Shown here one piece after another: positions 59,966-64,000 of a stretch of 64,000 nucleotides of DNA; the first letter of the stretch is position 1; each line of letters begins with the position of its first letter. The stretch is from Triplophysa rosa. Taxonomy: Eukaryota; Chordata; Actinopteri; Cypriniformes; Nemacheilidae. The translations under genes and the position numbers were made by a program. The stretch lies in contig NW_026634123.1 of assembly GCF_024868665.1 (NCBI RefSeq), forward strand, positions 1,162 to 65,161, written 5' to 3'. The notes beneath the pieces are model-generated. The model had not been told where the DNA came from, searched no databases, and saw only the letters and a list, made by a program, of their open reading frames with translations.

Positions 59966-62900
59966 ATGGATTGTAGAGTTCTCTGCATTCAAAGTCATGT
60001 TGTTAGGGGATACGTTGGAAACAAATCGGCGTCGTTTCCACTGCAGGTAAGTACAGAGGCATTTGCATTATATTGAATGCGTGGAGTGTCATTTGTGCAT
60101 GGAAAGCAGCTAACTTGTCATTTCTTTAATAGGTGCTCGGCTTTGAGATTGACTCTATAAACTCGGTTCAGTTCTCTAATCACACAGGTAACTAAGTATA
60201 AATAACATTTGGAGATGTTTTTAATGTAACCCTGTCTAAGCATAATATATTATTTAGTGGGAGAGAATGAAAATACAATCAATTTGACCTAAATAACTTT
60301 TTTCTCAGTATTGTTTAACCCTCTTGATGTGGAAATTTTAGTCACAGGTCAGGGTTCACATTTCATTGTGTTTAGCATGCACTCAAAGATTAGGCAAACT
60401 ATGTTTTGGCTATGATTTCGTCTAGTACTGGATATTTTATTACAATGAAATGAAACCTTAAACAAACCTTTACAGTTCTCAGAGGTAGTGCCGATTTGCA
60501 CTTTAATAATAAAATAATCCCATTCTTTAAGATGGGTTAATGAATGCGTCATTTGTTATTTTGATCTGAATAACCCGGTCTGCAACTCTGTGCAAATATT
60601 TTTTTATCATCTTCTTGACATTAATGTTGATTTTCAATTGATGGTTAAATGTTGCCAGTGATGCACTGTTCCTTTAAGAGTGAGTTTAAGCTGCGCTTCG
60701 TTGCTAAGGGCTTCAATAGGCTCATAGTTCACAGTGGGGAGTTATTTTTCTCTTCTCTGCTTGCCATGCCATCTTCATTTCACATTCTCTTTTATGTTGA
60801 AACAATTCTTCCTCCCGCTGCTCTGGGACATATGCCAAAGGACACGCAGTTCTTTTCCACAGTGCTGTTCTGGAAATCCCCTCTCCTAAATTCTCTCAAA
60901 AACATTTTATGTTACATAATCTCCTGCTGGACTAATGAAACCTTCTCCATCATGATGTCAACATCATGTATTTCATAGTGAAATATAGCTAGAATGCAAC
61001 TGAGTTAGTGTTTGATTCTCAAAGTTCATGTTAAATGACTCTATATTATAAATGTTACTCTGTATGATTTATGGGATGTGAGAGAATGAGAAGCACAATT
61101 TCAAGACACACACACATTATGATTATGACGATTAGTTGTCTGTTTATGTGTGGACTATAAAATATTAACATCTATAATGGCTAGACGAATTCAAAATTAC
61201 ACAAAAAAGTTAATAAACCGAGATCAAACTGGATTTATACAAGGCCGTCAAGGATATAATAATGTCAGGAGGGCCTTAAACTCAATCAATAGTGACAAAA
61301 AATAAAAGAAATGTAGTGCTTCTCAGCCTTGATGCTGAGAAAGCATTCAATAGAGTTGATTGGACATTTTTGGAACAAACACTGATAGAACTGATAGATC
61401 AAAGGAGAAAGGAGGCCTAGGTTTACCGAGCTTAAAACATTACTATTGGGCTGCTCAGTTAACTGCAGTCGTGGTGGCATGGATTAGAAACGATAGTGAA
61501 TCAGGTTGGGTTAAAATAGAACAAAGTGCAATCAAAGGGACAACTTTGTCCATTCTACCTTTTATAAATTTAAAACCGAGTTCTAAAATTAAAATTGATA
61601 ATGAATGGATAAAACATACTTTAAAAATCTGGAAAAATATATATATGTTTGGAGGACCAAAATCTATTTCTAGGGCCATGCCCATAGTAGGTAATCCTGA
61701 GTTTCCTCCATGTATGTTGGACAGCGTTTTTAGAACCTGGGTCGACAAAGGTCTAAGAATAATAAATCAGTTATTTAATGGAAAATAATTAAAATCATTT
61801 TCACAGCTCCAAAAACAATTTAATATCCCCTCTAAAGATATGTTTAGGTATTTCCAGATAAGACACTATATTACAAGCCATAAAGAAAAAGATCAGGTCC
61901 AGAAAGAACCAAACAAAATGGAAGAATACTTTGTGAACATTATAGAAAAGAATTTCCCAACTAAAAAACATGTTTCACATTTATATAGAAGGTTGGTAAC
62001 TAGTATTACACAAAACACAGAATATATATTAAAATAAAATGGGAATTTGAATTAAATACTATGATTGAAGAGGAAACATGGGAAGAACTATATGCGAGGG
62101 TTGTCATAAAGGAATAAATAGTCAATTATAGAGAGAATTTGAATGGAAAGTAAAAATGAGGTATTTCAATACACCTTATGTGATCTTTACTTGCTTGCAA
62201 ATGAAGATGGATATTTTTTGCAAAGATGGAAAAACATCAAAATATACTTGGATACATAACTAAGAGAGGTTAGAGAGACTATGATAAACTAATGTAACAT
62301 TAATCTATGTAACAGTTATTTGTCTTACAAATCTCTTCAGGGTTATTATCTATTGAATTAAGGTTTCCTCTGTTAGGAAAATATATTAATGACAGAGATA
62401 TATATATTTTTTCTTTATGTGTTAAGGGTTTGAAAATGGAAATGTGAATGTTTGGCAAAAATCTAAATAAAAAGTTGAAAAAAATTGTCTGTTTTGGGGC
62501 TTTGACGATTATTTGTATGTTTTACGGCTTTGACATTTAATTCTCATACATTTTTTATTTGGCTTTGAAACGACCATATTGTTCTGAATATAAGACTGTT
62601 TTTTTTCTTGGAAATACATTGGAAAGAATGGGTTCATCATATATTTAAGGTGCAGGCTTTTACGTGTCAGTTATTCAACTGCCAAATAGGCTACTTGTAA
62701 ATTGAGTCAATTGATCATTGAGGCCACCATTAAAAACTATCAGTCATAGAAAAGCTTCTAGTCAGTTTTTTTCTCACTTGCAAGATTACAATAATATTTT
62801 ACTTCTATGTTAATGACATTTTGGTAGGCTGGTTTTCACACTGAGATTAGTTTAAATAATATTCAATTGTACTACAGGTTATTTTTATGGTATATGCTTT

Positions 62901-64000
62901 AAAGTTTTTCTCAAAAGTGAAGCTAGTGGTTAGAGAGTCAGACTCGTGACCATAAGGTCGCCGGTTCGATTCTCAGTGCCGGCGGGGAACGACTGCGGTG
63001 CCCTTGAGCAAAGCACCTTACCCCGCTTGTTCCCCAGCGCTGCAATGATAGCTGCCCACTTGTGTTCACGACTTGCAGTGTGTGTGTTCACTACTCACTG
63101 GATGGGTTAAATGCAGAGGGTACATTTCGGGTATGGGTCACCATATCTGACAAATAGGTCACTTTTGCTAAAACGGGTCAGCAAGTTATGCTTTTTCATA
63201 ACATACAACACAAGCAAACCTACGTCAAGGCGGGTAAAATATATAGCACATTTTATTACTCTACAATTATACTAAACTTTTTAGCATATAATAAAATCCT
63301 AAAATGGCATGTCTTGAATTTTCTAAAACATTCGGGCAATATAATTTTTTTCTGAATGATAAAACTTCTGTCTCCAAGAAAATCTTGCTGTGTGTGAGCA
63401 CAATACATTTCTATAATGAGGAATCAGGATTTTCCTGTGGTTGTTTAAACCAGCCACCGACTTCTCATTGCTTGTGTTTTGCTTACAGAAAATAATTCTT
63501 TGTTAACAGTCAGAAAATCTCACAAGATCACCAGGTTTGTGAGATGTTTACAGTCAAGCGGTTACAGCTACTTGAATTGCACCTCTTCCAGTCTCTGTTT
63601 GTATTGTTTAAGGTCAGTTACATGTTTGTCATGTGCAGGTGAAAGCCATGAGGTGTTGTGTAAGTGAGAGAAACACAATGAGTGTACTTAAAGACTATTT
63701 TAAAGTCAGACCGTAACTCTGAGCATTTGTGCCTTTCAATTTGTGTATCACACTGAATGTTTTTATTTTGTGATACCAACCAGCTGCATGCAAATAATCC
63801 CGTTTACACAGCTACCCAGGCACCGTGAACAGTTTAGAGCAGGGTCTGCAAGGCAGAATAAGGCAATTTTTTGTTGCATAAATTATTTTATTGCTGTTTT
63901 ATGCATTGCCACAATGCATGCATTGTAGAGTAGATCATTTCTGAGAACACACAAAATAAATAAAGCTCTTTTATTCTTTTTGCTAGGATATGAACACTGG
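59966..64000 (+). CDS. pdxk: Pyridoxal kinase, 5' exons (continues past the window)
   Basis: Three exons are visible: 59966-60046, 60133-60187 and the first 14 bases of the next, 63987-64000. The protein begins [20 protein letters not shown], then [26 protein letters not shown] and YEHW at the edge. This matches human PDXK (CRVLSIQSHVIRGYVGN...[27 protein letters not shown]). PDXK is the cytosolic kinase that phosphorylates pyridoxal, pyridoxine and pyridoxamine in vitamin B6 salvage; this N-terminal part contains the substrate-binding Ser and the SVQFSNH segment. Splice phases (0, then 1) are consistent. The large second intron carries the LINE and SINE below. The remaining roughly 260 residues lie to the right. 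Confidence 0.93.
61160..62490 (+). mobile_element. L1/Tx1-like LINE remnant in the pdxk intron
   Basis: Frames read [20 protein letters not shown] (RT motif RDQTGFI), then [20 protein letters not shown] (the LDAEKAFDRVxW motif, with Asn for the Asp). A jump follows to [20 protein letters not shown] and the downstream L1-type region up to 61786. The active-site YxDD part is missing, so an internal deletion has joined the two parts near 61400. The 3' end is AT-rich, ending TAAATAAAAAGTTGAAAAAAA. Inactive. Confidence 0.8.
62919..63150 (+). repeat. tRNA-derived SINE
   Basis: The head has box A-like TAGTGGTTAGAGAGTCAGAC and box B GGTTCGATTCT (62963-62973), like a tRNA with GTGACCATAAGGTCG in the anticodon region. 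It is followed by a SINE body (GCCCTTGAGCAAAGCACCTT, ATGGGTTAAATGCAGAGG). It is not a functional tRNA because the 3' half departs from cloverleaf pairing. Confidence 0.8.

Noticed and set aside
62919..62995. Candidate tRNA gene
   Set aside because: Box A and box B are present, but the acceptor stem does not pair convincingly and a SINE body follows. The same holds for 47423-47495.

Overview
The window is nuclear DNA of a ray-finned fish, most likely a cyprinid or close relative. It has split genes with GT-AG introns, low gene density, and many fish-type transposons: Tc1-like, hAT, PIF/Harbinger-like, TTAA-flanked elements, L2- and L1/Tx1-like LINEs and tRNA-derived SINEs. The recognised genes (wdr4, ndufv3, pknox1, tmprss3, pdxk) all have human orthologues in 21q22.3, so the block shows conserved vertebrate synteny. 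An FGF gene that I do not know from that human interval sits inside it.

Layout. 1-5700: transposon debris, a Tc1-like element split by a solo LTR, and one isolated LPCAT-like exon. 5715-7344 (-): the first four coding exons of wdr4; its 3' exons are not visible. 8031-21564 (+): a six-exon gene whose 5' half is NDUFV3-like and whose 3' half is ATP synthase coupling factor 6. 22882-25006: a giant palindromic transposon. 25675-31108 (+): the true ndufv3. 33534-38824 (+): pknox1. 40381-45753 (-): tmprss3. 46700-53288: a nest of transposons (LINE, then hAT, then SINE and LTR element) followed by a second giant palindrome. 53734-56014 (-): an FGF4/6-like secreted ligand. 59966 to the right edge (+): the first exons of pdxk.

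The most interesting signal is the pair of neighbouring mitochondrial genes. Both begin with the same kind of targeting exon and carry a long phase-1 cassette exon. One ends in the complex I subunit NDUFV3, the other in the F6 peripheral-stalk subunit of ATP synthase. In both, skipping the cassette keeps the frame and leaves a protein of about the canonical short length (107 and 116 residues). This looks like duplication of the NDUFV3 5' module followed by joining to an F6 gene.

The second is a type of foldback transposon. Two elements of 2.1 and 2.3 kb start TATGGRAGG, have 6-bp target duplications and 0.7-1.1 kb inverted arms, and carry short ORFs in the arms. A third, structurally different long inverted repeat lies at 12989-17914. 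Exon boundaries were read by eye from splice sites, phase and family similarity; no alignment or transcript data were available.
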